Numbered from the stretch's first letter, positions 1 through 6,844 are shown. The stretch: 59,010 nucleotides of DNA from Haemophilus paracuniculus (GCF_002015115.1 NZ_MUYA01000006.1:1-59010); one strand, 5' to 3'. The notes: generated from the letters alone by a model not told the origin. Numbers and translations: made by a program.

Positions 1-1
1 C

Positions 2-967
2 AAACAGCATTATGACTACAGCTGCCAAATCTTAGACGGCACAGAAAAGAATGATAGCTTGTTCGTGATGATTTTTGAACTGGATGACGAAAATGAAGTC
101 GATAGCCCCGAAATGTGGATCAAAGCCAATCCCAATATCGGCAAGTCTATCCCTTTTGCGGATTTTGAAAACACCATCGCCAAAGCAAGGGGCATTCCGT
201 CCGAATGGGTTGAAATGCTTACCAAACGCTTTAATGTCTGGTGCAACGGCACAACCCCGTGGCTAGGTGAAGGGAATTGGAAACAGTGCGAACGCCATTA
301 CAGCGAAGAAGAACAAATCGGCAAAATCTGCTATATGGGGCTAGACCTATCTAGCACAAATGACCTTACCAGCATTTGCTACGCATTCCCCCACGAACAA
401 AACCGAGTGCGGATCATCACACGCCACTACATACCCGAATACCAGCTACAAAATGTCGCCAATAAAAATCGGGCAATCTATCAGCAATGGGTGCGAATGG
501 GCTGGCTAACCCCAACCAAAGGCGACTGTATCGACTATGACCGCATTCGAGATGATATCCTCAACGACAGCGAAAAATGGGAAATCAAAATGATCGGATT
601 TGACGTCTGGAACGCCACCCACCTACGCACCCAGCTACAAGGGGCTGGTTTAGAGATTGAGCCATTTCCGCAAACCTACCAACGGTTCAGCCCCGTAGCC
701 AAAAGCGTAGAAGTGCTGATCAACCGACAAATCATCGAGCATAACGGCGATCCCGTACTGGCGTGGGCATTGTCAAATGTTGTAATGGAAGCAGACGCCA
801 ACGCCAATATCAAACCGAACAAAAAGAAATCAGCAAACAAAATCGACCCCGCAATCGCTTTCTTAATGGCATTCGGCACTTACCAGCTAGAATACGGCGA
901 CCTTGCTTTTGAAATGAGCGAACAGCAACGCCAAGCTCTCGCCAACTTCAACGGGATCGACTTGTAG
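2..967 (+). CDS. Phage terminase large subunit, C-terminal part (partial at window edge)
   Basis: The frame stays open to the first bases, so this is the C-terminal part of a longer protein and the internal ATG at 59 is not its start. Counting from that ATG, acidic residues D96 (in MGLDLSS), D182 (GFDVWN) and D263 (NKIDPAIAF) are spaced like the RNase H-fold nuclease centre of Terminase_1/HK97-type large subunits. That nuclease cuts concatemeric DNA during capsid filling. The ATPase half lies outside the window. The protein is nearly identical to the right copy (58044-59009), with only a few substitutions such as NDSEKWE versus KDSDKWE. It implies that the island packages, or redirects packaging of, its own DNA. 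Confidence 0.85.
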   Translation, partial: KQHYDYSCQILDGTEKNDSLFVMIFELDDENEVDSPEMWIKANPNIGKSIPFADFENTIAKARGIPSEWVEMLTKRFNVWCNGTTPWLGEGNWKQCERHYSEEEQIGKICYMGLDLSSTNDLTSICYAFPHEQNRVRIITRHYIPEYQLQNVANKNRAIYQQWVRMGWLTPTKGDCIDYDRIRDDILNDSEKWEIKMIGFDVWNATHLRTQLQGAGLEIEPFPQTYQRFSPVAKSVEVLINRQIIEHNGDPVLAWALSNVVMEADANANIKPNKKKSANKIDPAIAFLMAFGTYQLEYGDLAFEMSEQQRQALANFNGIDL

Positions 968-984
968 TAAACCTATCTCGCCCG

Positions 985-1173
985 ATTTATCGGGGCAGCG
1001 TACTTCCACCATTGGTGGATGTTTAACTTCCCCCAATGGGGATGTCCAGGGTACTGTTGCGATAACCCAACAATTCAGCTATTGCCATAATGACAACGCC
1101 TGAACGAACGCATTTTTAAGGAGCGTGGGGTATCCAAATTTGGATAGGGGTATGCCCAAATTTGGATACACCC
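985..1173. repeat. Palindrome-rich spacer between terminase and gp10-like gene
   Basis: This 230-base gap has no convincing gene but many short inverted repeats: CCACC-ATT-GGTGG near 1006, CCCCCAATGGGG near 1032, the perfect 16-base palindrome TATCCAAATTTGGATA at 1131-1146, and a second CCCAAATTTGGATA unit right after it. The right island has the same words at 57781-58030 with a different central segment. The role is unknown: candidates are a packaging site, transcript processing or a recombination remnant. Confidence 0.6.
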
Positions 1174-1200
1174 CTAAAATTGCTGATAAAGGAAAGGAAA

Positions 1201-1707
1201 ATGAAAGTATCCGCACAAATTCAGAAAAACATCACCCAGTTTAATAACGACTTACAAAAAGCCCAGTATTCGGCGACAAGGGCAGGATTAAGACAAGGGA
1301 TCAACGAATACAAACGCATAACTAAGCCACTTATCCCGAAACTGGCTCAAAGCACCCCATACCGACAAAAAGGGGCATTAGCACGCAAATTAAGAGCCAG
1401 TGTCAAATTAAATAAGGACAAAACAGGCGGCAGAGCCTCGCTATATTTTTCAACAAGAGCCGATAAGCCGGCAATGCTTACGCGTAAGCGAGTGAGAACA
1501 ACGAAATCGGGCAAGAAATTGACGGGAGCAGTAAAAGCCTATAAAAATGATGCGTTCTACTGGTTTATGGTCGATCAAGGCACAAGTAAAATGACGGGCA
1601 GATTTTACCGCAACCGTGCCAAAGCCGCAGGGCAAGCAAGAGCCGACCAAAAACTACTTGAAACATACCGAGACACCCTAATGGCAAAAATGAAACGTTG
1701 GAAATAG
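1201..1707 (+). CDS. HK97 gp10-like head-tail (connector) protein
   Basis: The protein has 168 residues. The ATG at 1201 follows an AAAGGAAAGGA ribosome site and matches the start of the right-hand copy, so the upstream in-frame extension is not used. It is very basic, with helical N- and C-terminal parts, and carries the family signature near residues 120-150 (FYWFMVDQGTSKM followed by an arginine-rich helix), as in HK97 gp10 head-tail joining proteins. The gene follows the terminase by 233 bases and is followed by a hairpin terminator, so it ends the late unit. The right copy differs at few positions (for example TGRF versus AGRF). Family assignment is from motif recognition only. Confidence 0.7.
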   Translation: MKVSAQIQKNITQFNNDLQKAQYSATRAGLRQGINEYKRITKPLIPKLAQSTPYRQKGALARKLRASVKLNKDKTGGRASLYFSTRADKPAMLTRKRVRTTKSGKKLTGAVKAYKNDAFYWFMVDQGTSKMTGRFYRNRAKAAGQARADQKLLETYRDTLMAKMKRWK

Positions 1708-1718
1708 CCAAATAAAAA

Positions 1719-1747
1719 AGCGGCAAGTTTCACAACTTTCCGCTTTT
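1719..1747 (+). terminator. Intrinsic terminator after gp10-like gene
   Basis: AGCGGCAAGTT and AACTTTCCGCT arms surround a short TCAC loop and lead into TTTT. The structure is kept in the right island around 57203-57240. Confidence 0.7.
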
Positions 1748-1897
1748 GATTTACAAGTGTTTAATACTATTTTGGTCAATCATTCATTTAAGGAGCTTTT
1801 AACAAATTTCTTTTCAGAACCTTGCTAAATACTCACGGCAGAAATATAGCAAAAAAGAGATTGAAAATCAAAGAAAAATTGTTTATTTTTACAGTAT

Positions 1898-1917
1898 CTT
1901 ATCGTAACCTTTCGTAA
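1898..1917 (-). promoter_or_regulatory. Candidate operator CGAAAGGTTACGATAAG upstream of the 230-residue gene
   Basis: Read on the minus strand, the 17-base word CGAAAGGTTACGATAAG lies 23 bases before the start codon. It occurs at the equivalent place in the right island (57039-57055) and again near that island's end (52222-52238). A shared binding site for an island protein is inferred. Confidence 0.45.
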
Positions 1918-1939
1918 TTAAACTTATTAAGGAACAAAT

Positions 1940-2632
1940 ATGCAAGACCCTATTTTAGATGAAATAAATCGATTAGATGAAATAGCGAAGAAAAAGCCCG
2001 AAGATTTAACAGCCGAAGAATTTGAACTGCTTAAGAAAGGGAGTGCGGCTTATCTTCATTCTTTGCAAAATATGGATGAAAAAACCTTAGCCGAAAACAT
2101 TGTTAAAATGACTGATAATCATCAAAAAATCGCTAATGTAGATGATATTCGTTTCTGCTTAAAAGGGCTTAAAGATAACATTTCTATGTGTATAGAAGAA
2201 AAAAACACATTGATCGGTTATGTTGTAGATGTGGCAGAATTACAGGGTAAAGATAAGGAAGTTTTTTATAATGCAAACAATGCAATAGATACAGCAATAA
2301 AAGAAGTTTTAAATATGTTTAGCCAAGCCATAGAAATACATTCGCTAAATATCTACCGTCAATTACAAGTCGATCAAATTGTAAAAGGAAAATTAAACAG
2401 CCGATTAAGAAATAATGAAAGAGCCTATAAATCCCAAGTGGCAGAAATTGCAAAAGCAGAATGGGGAAATAATTTAGCGACCACTTATTCCACCATTCTG
2501 AAAAAGGCGAGAGAAAAATATAATATTACTGAAACAGACGACACCATTAAAAAGTATTTAAGTGAAATTGACCCACTGCCAAAAAATCAAAAACGCACTA
2601 AAAACGGCAAAATTGTGAATATCAAAACATAA
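1940..2632 (+). CDS. Island protein of unknown function, 230 residues
   Basis: The ATG follows AAGGAACAAAT. The protein is soluble, highly charged and predicted mostly helical, with no signal peptide or membrane segment. A basic tail (KNQKRTKNGKIVNIKT) ends it. I do not recognise the family. The gene has its own AT-rich upstream region and lies between the late genes and alpA, a position often used for island cargo. The right copy (56321-57013) is nearly identical except for a dense patch of changes at about residues 82-123. Either a structural or an interference/defence role would fit; nothing in the sequence decides. Confidence 0.75.
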   Translation: MQDPILDEINRLDEIAKKKPEDLTAEEFELLKKGSAAYLHSLQNMDEKTLAENIVKMTDNHQKIANVDDIRFCLKGLKDNISMCIEEKNTLIGYVVDVAELQGKDKEVFYNANNAIDTAIKEVLNMFSQAIEIHSLNIYRQLQVDQIVKGKLNSRLRNNERAYKSQVAEIAKAEWGNNLATTYSTILKKAREKYNITETDDTIKKYLSEIDPLPKNQKRTKNGKIVNIKT

Positions 2633-2641
2633 CTCACATTT

Positions 2642-2689
2642 AGGGCATAATAACCAGTGAATACCCCCTATCACTTGTGATTATGCCCT
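2642..2689. terminator. Long hairpin between the 230-residue gene and alpA
   Basis: Arms AGGGCATAAT and ATTATGCCCT enclose an inner pair around ACCAGTGAATA and TATCACTTGT. The same structure is at 56264-56311 in the right island. It lacks a clear T-run, so a bidirectional terminator or a regulatory cruciform is possible. Confidence 0.55.
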
Positions 2690-2733
2690 CAAATCCACTT
2701 ATCGACCTCTCGAAAAATCCTCAAAATACCCCT

Positions 2734-2745
2734 CGTAACGTTACG
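2734..2745. promoter_or_regulatory. Perfect 12-base palindrome CGTAACGTTACG upstream of alpA
   Basis: The palindrome lies 40 bases before alpA inside a larger symmetry (CCTCGTAA ... TTACGAGAGG, to about 2779). It is repeated at 56208-56219. It is a plausible operator for AlpA or for an island repressor not in view; that role is inference. Confidence 0.5.
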
Positions 2746-2785
2746 CAACCATTCAAACATTCACTTAACTTTACGAGAGGACACA

Positions 2786-3013
2786 ATGCAAAAAGCACCA
2801 ATCCCACCGCATAAAGCCCCCGTCGCCGAAGCCGTATGGGGCAGCACCGAAGATGTAATGATTATGATCGGCTACAAACGCACCAAGCTCAACAGCCTAA
2901 TGCGTGAAGATAGCACCTTTCCCAAACCGATCCGCCTGTCGAAAACTCACTTACGCTGGAATTTAGACGAAATCAACCAATGGATCAAAGCAAAAGAAGC
3001 TGAACGTGCGTAA
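2786..3013 (+). CDS. alpA: AlpA-family transcriptional regulator/excisionase-like protein
   Basis: This 75-residue MerR/AlpA-type winged-helix protein starts at an ATG behind GAGAGGACACA. The signature runs through MIMIGYKRTKLNSLMRE (helix-turn-helix), FPKPIRLSKTHLRWNLDEIN (wing) and a C-terminal helix WIKAKEAERA. In P4-like satellites and Gram-negative PICIs AlpA switches on the early genes or assists excision. It is directly followed by the Ash/Icd-like gene and the primase operon, the usual order. The right copy is almost identical. Regulation through the palindrome just upstream is likely but unproven. Confidence 0.88.
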   Translation: MQKAPIPPHKAPVAEAVWGSTEDVMIMIGYKRTKLNSLMREDSTFPKPIRLSKTHLRWNLDEINQWIKAKEAERA

Positions 3014-3020
3014 TAAAAAA

Positions 3021-3045
3021 AGCGGCTGGTCAAACACCAACCGCC
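3021..3045 (+). terminator. Hairpin after alpA
   Basis: AGCGGCTGGT pairs with ACCAACCGCC except for one mismatch and is flanked by A-runs. The right island keeps an equivalent hairpin plus a second GAGTACCGTGAGTACC-type hairpin around 55884-55935. Confidence 0.5.
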
Positions 3046-3109
3046 GAAAAAAGGCACTCACAGCACTCTTTTTTTCTATTCATCAACCTTAAACAAAGGA
3101 TTACAAATT

Positions 3110-3763
3110 ATGCGAGCGAATTATAACACCGTCTCAAATAAAATTCATACAAATTTTGTAAAACGTGAAAATTTTTCACGCTCACCCGCATTTACAAGCG
3201 GTACGATTTCCGCTAAATTCCGCACCGCAGTTTTAAATCAGACTGCCGAGCGTGGAAACTCGAATAATTTATACACGGCGAACACTAGCACGCCTTTACA
3301 ACAACGTGCTTTTTTTGTTCGTAGCCCAAACACACCCCAAGAAAACCGCCCGAATAAAGCGGATTTTCTCTCAATGGTAGCGTTTGGCGGGCAAGGTTTC
3401 GCCCTTGACTGTTTTCCGTGTATAGCAGTTTTTCCACCCCGTCAAACGCTATCGCCCCACACTGTGGAAAGTGTCGCGATAGCCCCGAATAATCAAAACA
3501 CGGAGCAAATCGCAATGATTTATCAATTCTTATGCGTAAACCGCAACGCCACCCCATACCTTGAAGAAATCGTACAGGTGCAAGCCATCAACGAAGACGA
3601 AGCACGCTGGCAATTAACCGCCAAACACGCTTTATTAGCGACTGTTGGACGATACCCCGACAACCAAACCCAACAGGCAACCGACCGCACCGCCCGCCTA
3701 AACGCCCGACTACTGGCAAAATTCCGCCCAAATCACACCGCTTGGGAGGTGGCTTATGCGTAA
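3110..3763 (+). CDS. Ash/Icd-like (host cell division inhibitor-like) island protein
   Basis: The protein has 217 residues. The C-terminal third (about residues 125-190) has the Icd-like pattern: a strand-rich YQFLCVNRN, then VQVQAINEDEARWQL and a helix, ending in a GRYP motif, as in the P4 Ash/Icd family. The middle carries the repeated-looking RSPNTPQENRPNKADF segment typical of Ash-type proteins. In P1/P4 relatives such proteins affect host division or derepress helper prophages; here the role is inferred. The start follows a weak AAAGGATTACAAATT site. The gene overlaps the next by ATGCGTAA. In the right island the same gene is split by an extra base in a T-run. Confidence 0.65.
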   Translation: MRANYNTVSNKIHTNFVKRENFSRSPAFTSGTISAKFRTAVLNQTAERGNSNNLYTANTSTPLQQRAFFVRSPNTPQENRPNKADFLSMVAFGGQGFALDCFPCIAVFPPRQTLSPHTVESVAIAPNNQNTEQIAMIYQFLCVNRNATPYLEEIVQVQAINEDEARWQLTAKHALLATVGRYPDNQTQQATDRTARLNARLLAKFRPNHTAWEVAYA

Positions 3764-3998
3764 TCGACCACAACTTACTGAAAATCAATTTATCGTAAAC
3801 GGCAACGCCGAAGATTTTAAAAAAGCAACGCACCGCTTGAATGAAATTGAAAGTTTACTTGCCGTAATGACAGGTGTAGATCACGCCAAAGCGGACAATG
3901 TGGCAATTTCTATCGCCATTGAAGTAGTCGGAAAGTTATTAGGAGAAGTCAGCGATACCTTAAACTTTATGAGCATTGAGGAGGTGGGCAATGCGTAA
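3756..3998 (+). CDS. Small island protein, 80 residues, unknown
   Basis: It starts inside the previous stop (ATGCGTAA overlap) with GGGAGGTGG as ribosome site. The protein is acidic and helical, with RLNEIESLLAVMTG and IAIEVVGKLLGEVSDTL segments that look amphipathic. There is no known domain I can name. Its close homologue in the right island (54749-54991) sits after, not before, the 72-residue gene, so the order is reversed between copies. Confidence 0.75.
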   Translation: MRNRPQLTENQFIVNGNAEDFKKATHRLNEIESLLAVMTGVDHAKADNVAISIAIEVVGKLLGEVSDTLNFMSIEEVGNA

Positions 3999-4206
3999 TC
4001 TTACCCGAGCAGAAACCAGTCAAGCCTTGCGACAAATCGAAGAGGCGGAGGCGATTTTATTTTTAATTCAGAAATGGACAGAGCCAACAGCAGATAACGA
4101 GGGCGATTGTATTTTGAATAGTAGCCTTGCGGTATTGGGCGATTGCATCAATGCCGTTTATCTCACACTTAGAGGTAAACAAGGAGGCGATAATGGCGAA
4201 GTGTAG
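3991..4206 (+). CDS. Small island protein, 71 residues, unknown
   Basis: The start is the ATG at 3991, eight bases inside the previous gene (ATGCGTAA), preceded by GAGGAGGTGGGCA; the upstream in-frame ATG is not needed. It begins MRNLTRAETSQAL and has a helical QIEEAEAILFLIQKWTEP core. The homologue in the right island is 54984-55202. It overlaps the following gene by 14 bases, so translational coupling is likely. Function unknown. Confidence 0.75.
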   Translation: MRNLTRAETSQALRQIEEAEAILFLIQKWTEPTADNEGDCILNSSLAVLGDCINAVYLTLRGKQGGDNGEV

Positions 4207-4573
4207 AATTTATGGGCTAGTGGAATTTCCATTACTTACGCCCGATCATTCAATCCCTACCTTGCGAGCGGTGGCAAGGGATAAAATAACCGCCAAGAAG
4301 GTACTGAAATTAACCCGTGCGACCACTGGCAAAGAGCTTGAAATTAGAGAGCTGATTGCAACGGATTATTGCTTAACGATCACTTTCCCTGAAAGATTTA
4401 CTACTTTCACGATAGCGAGAGGATTTAGACAAAAAACCGAAGTAGTCGAAGCTGGCGAACTCTTTAAACAGATTTTCCCGAATGTTGCTATCACGGTGGC
4501 AAGATTTAACGAAACCGCCGTATTCTTACAATGCCAAGATAAACCACAGAATAAAGGGGGCAACAATGGCTAA
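4193..4573 (+). CDS. Island protein, 126 residues, unknown; found only in the left copy
   Basis: The start at 4193 is chosen because AAGGAGGCGATA lies just before it; a longer upstream start would read far into the preceding gene. The sequence begins MAKCRIYGLVEF and has several beta-type stretches (ITFPERFTTFTIARGF). It has no counterpart in the right island, where an unrelated 127-residue gene fills this slot before the primase. It ends on an ATGGCTAA overlap with the primase start. I do not recognise the family. Confidence 0.65.
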   Translation: MAKCRIYGLVEFPLLTPDHSIPTLRAVARDKITAKKVLKLTRATTGKELEIRELIATDYCLTITFPERFTTFTIARGFRQKTEVVEAGELFKQIFPNVAITVARFNETAVFLQCQDKPQNKGGNNG

Positions 4574-6341
4574 ATTACTCAATGCCCCGAATATGAAAGC
4601 CCAACCGACACAGGCGGACAGCGTAAAAATTTTGGTGGGTTCGCAAGCGTGGGAATTTGCCAAAGCCCCACAAGCGGAACAATCCGCCGAGGAAATCGCC
4701 TTGAATGAGGTGCTACCAATCGCAGGGGGGAATATTCCCCCGATTGTGTTAGCAGGCGAAAATCTTTCTCAAATCGACCGCTTGCGGATTGCCCCACACA
4801 CGGCAAGGGAAGTGATTATCCAACGATCCAACCAAGCCGAGCCATTGCCACAAGCCTTGATTACGCAAATCTGCTACAACCTAGCCAAGCACACGGTGGC
4901 GGATTGTGTATTGATGATAGACGAGGCAGAACAACCCCTTGAAAATCTTTCCGCTTATATCGAGCGAGTGAGAAAGGGCGAGAGCGTGGCGGAAATGGTG
5001 GCAGGTACACCGCTTAAAATTGGCGAAAGCTCACAGAAAGAGATTGTCGAGAGCTTTTTACAATGGCACAAAGAGCCGTTAAAGCGTGATGTCGTTTTTG
5101 GGCGGACTTACCGCTACAACGGGTTGATGTGGGAGTTGGTCAGCGATGAACAGCTAAAACGGCAATGTCTCGCCTTTTTTGAGGCTTGTGACGGGGCTTA
5201 CACGGCAAGCAAAATCAACAAATTAGCCGAGTTGATTATTCTCAAACTTGACCCGATCCCCCTTGAAAATCCCGATTTTGTCGGCTTTCAAAATGGCGTA
5301 CTGAATAAGAAAACGGGGGAATTTTTACCGCATAGCCCCGATCACTTCTTGCGAGCGATAGAGAATAGCACCCTCAATACCGACAGCACCGAAACGCCGC
5401 ATTTTGATGACTGGTTAGCATTTGTCAGCAACGGCCACGAACAAAAACAGCTGGCGATTTTGGCGGGGCTTTATATGATTTTGACGAACCGCAACGAATG
5501 GGGCTTATTTTTGGAAGCCTCAGGCGTGGGCGGTGGCGGGAAAAGTGTATTAGGACAAATTGCCACAATTTTAAACGGGCAAGGACACACCGCCATTTTA
5601 GACCTCAAAGGGTTTGAAGATGTGAAAAGCCGTTCGGCATTGATTGGTAAAACCCTTGTATATAGCCCCGACCAAAAGCCCTATAAAGGTTCAGCCGATG
5701 AATTTAAGGCAATGACAGGGGGCGATCCGATTAGGGTCAAATTGCTTTATAAGGACGAAATCGAAATCAAAGTAAACGCCGTTTTTGTGATGTCTACCAA
5801 CTCGCCATTACTCTTTACCGACCGCAACGGGGGTATCGCAAGACGGCGAGTGATTATCCCGTTTGATCGTGAAATTCCGCCCGAAAAGAAAGACGTGAAT
5901 TTTATTGATAAGGTCAAGGCTGAAATCTACGGTATCGTACAAAAACTGCTGGCGATGTTCCCCGAGCCGAACACCGCACGGCAGATTTTGGAAAATTACA
6001 AAGGCACAAGTGGCGGATTAGAGATCAAATCACAAGGCAATCATCTGATAGATTTTGCCCGAGCCTTTAAAGTGGCGAATGATGAATTAGGCTTGTTTTG
6101 GGGGAGCAATCAGACCAACAAAAACAAAGACCAAGCACTTTATCAGGCGTATTTGTTCTATTGCGATTGCCAAAACCTCAAACCGCTCAATCTCTTTGCC
6201 TTTAAGCAGGCTTTACCCGATGTATTAAAAGAGACAGGGCAAACAGTGAAAGTGACCGAACACCGATCCACAGGCGGCTATTATCGGACGAATATCCACT
6301 GGAAAGACAAGGACGGCACATTGAAAGAGTGGCAAGGCTAA
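4566..6341 (+). CDS. D5/P4-family primase-helicase
   Basis: The protein has 591 residues with the start at 4566 behind AAAGGGGGCAACA. The N-terminal 140 residues are of unknown fold and differ completely from the right copy. After the motif ESVAEMVAG the two copies are almost the same. A D5_N-like region (about 155-290) precedes a superfamily 3 helicase with Walker A GVGGGGKS (320-327), then YSPDQKP, VMSTNSPLLF and an arginine-rich RNGGIARRR sensor. The family unwinds origin DNA in P4-like satellites. No TOPRIM or zinc domain is evident, so primer synthesis is not assured. A terminator and an origin-like region follow. Confidence 0.88.
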   Translation: MAKLLNAPNMKAQPTQADSVKILVGSQAWEFAKAPQAEQSAEEIALNEVLPIAGGNIPPIVLAGENLSQIDRLRIAPHTAREVIIQRSNQAEPLPQALITQICYNLAKHTVADCVLMIDEAEQPLENLSAYIERVRKGESVAEMVAGTPLKIGESSQKEIVESFLQWHKEPLKRDVVFGRTYRYNGLMWELVSDEQLKRQCLAFFEACDGAYTASKINKLAELIILKLDPIPLENPDFVGFQNGVLNKKTGEFLPHSPDHFLRAIENSTLNTDSTETPHFDDWLAFVSNGHEQKQLAILAGLYMILTNRNEWGLFLEASGVGGGGKSVLGQIATILNGQGHTAILDLKGFEDVKSRSALIGKTLVYSPDQKPYKGSADEFKAMTGGDPIRVKLLYKDEIEIKVNAVFVMSTNSPLLFTDRNGGIARRRVIIPFDREIPPEKKDVNFIDKVKAEIYGIVQKLLAMFPEPNTARQILENYKGTSGGLEIKSQGNHLIDFARAFKVANDELGLFWGSNQTNKNKDQALYQAYLFYCDCQNLKPLNLFAFKQALPDVLKETGQTVKVTEHRSTGGYYRTNIHWKDKDGTLKEWQG

Positions 6342-6353
6342 AACGAAATCACA

Positions 6354-6377
6354 GGGCGAGCAATCGCCCTTTTTTAT
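6354..6377 (+). terminator. Terminator after left primase
   Basis: GGGCGAGCAATCGCCC hairpin followed by TTTTTT; the same element ends the right primase (52601-52623). Confidence 0.8.
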
Positions 6378-6407
6378 TGCTTAAAAATCCGCCACATTCC
6401 CCTAAAA

Positions 6408-6548
6408 AAGTGATTTTTAGTGACAATCACTCCCCCGATCACTGGGCGAATGATACCCTATAACCCACTCAAACCCTTGTGCCACAAGGCTTTAACCCCA
6501 AAAGTGATAAAGTGATGTAAAAATACATAAAAAAAATTATTTTTTTTC
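6408..6548. other. Candidate island replication origin
   Basis: The stretch has repeated AGTGA/TCACT words in both orientations, a CCTTGTG-C-CACAAGG inverted repeat (6475-6489), a pair GTGATAAAGTGAT and then a tract of nearly pure A/T. The right island keeps the same succession at 52431-52568. Iterons beside an AT tract next to a D5-type helicase gene resemble P4-type origins. The origin function is inferred. Confidence 0.4.
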
Positions 6549-6628
6549 TAACTCAATAACTTCTTTACAGGTTAGAGATAAACCGCTTACTATGTATCCG
6601 CCTTAGAGAATTGGATTACTTTTTGTTT

Positions 6629-6651
6629 TAGGAACACAGTTAGGAACACAG
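6629..6651 (+). repeat. Direct repeat TAGGAACACA x2 near island end
   Basis: Two TAGGAACACA copies are spaced 12 bases start to start; the right island has the same pair at 52329-52350 (one base changed). It is the last sequence shared by the two islands before their ends diverge, as expected for integrase or excisionase arm sites. Confidence 0.45.
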
Positions 6652-6708
6652 AAAAACAATGTAAAACATAAAGTTATTTTAAATCAAATAGTTGCATTGC
6701 TAGATCTA

Positions 6709-6725
6709 GTCTCGCCCAGGCACCA
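6709..6725 (+). other. Probable attachment-site end (displaced tRNA 3' end)
   Basis: GTCTCGCCCAGGCACCA looks like a T-arm/acceptor end with CCA and is followed at once by an intrinsic terminator. The upstream bases do not complete a tRNA, as expected when an island integrates into a tRNA gene and leaves the old 3' end at its far side. The intact tRNA would be left of the window. Its identity is not determined. Confidence 0.45.
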
Positions 6726-6731
6726 AATTAA

Positions 6732-6760
6732 AAGCCTAGCAAAAATGCTAGGTTTTTTCT
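6732..6760 (+). terminator. Terminator after the attachment-end remnant
   Basis: GCCTAGCAAAAATGCTAGG hairpin followed by TTTTTTC. It probably belonged to the original host tRNA transcript. Confidence 0.75.
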
Positions 6761-6815
6761 TTTGTTTCAAATGCTTACTTTTATTCCTTACTCTACCCTT
6801 TCGATCATTATTCTA

Positions 6816-6844
6816 AAACTTTTCCCTTGATTTTAGGCTATAAT
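6816..6844 (+). promoter_or_regulatory. Putative arcB promoter
   Basis: A consensus TATAAT at 6839-6844 stands 39 bases before the arcB start. The -35 region (AAACTT) is weak, so activation or a low basal level is possible. Confidence 0.45.

Larger units (their letters stand above)
1..6725 (+). mobile_element. Left copy of a phage-satellite (PICI-like) island, truncated by the window edge
   Basis: Genes in order are terminase large subunit (partial), gp10-like head-tail protein, unknown 230-residue protein, AlpA-type regulator, Ash/Icd-like protein, three small overlapping ORFs and a D5-type primase-helicase. A terminator, an AT-rich repeat region and a tRNA-3'-end-like sequence follow. An inverted homologous copy lies at about 52222-59010. 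AlpA plus a P4-type primase is the usual core of Gram-negative phage-inducible islands; terminase and head genes suggest a capsid-forming type. No integrase, tail, lysis or capsid gene is visible, so the class is inferred. The right boundary is set by the CCA-ending sequence at 6709-6725; the left boundary is outside the window. Confidence 0.75.

Noticed and set aside
59..967. Internal ATG at 59 as start of a complete 302-residue protein
   Set aside because: The frame stays open to the window edge and the encoded part is the nuclease half of a terminase, so the gene is truncated by the window.
6700..6725. Complete tRNA gene at the left island end
   Set aside because: Only the CCA-bearing end is present; no T-stem partner, anticodon arm or D-arm upstream.
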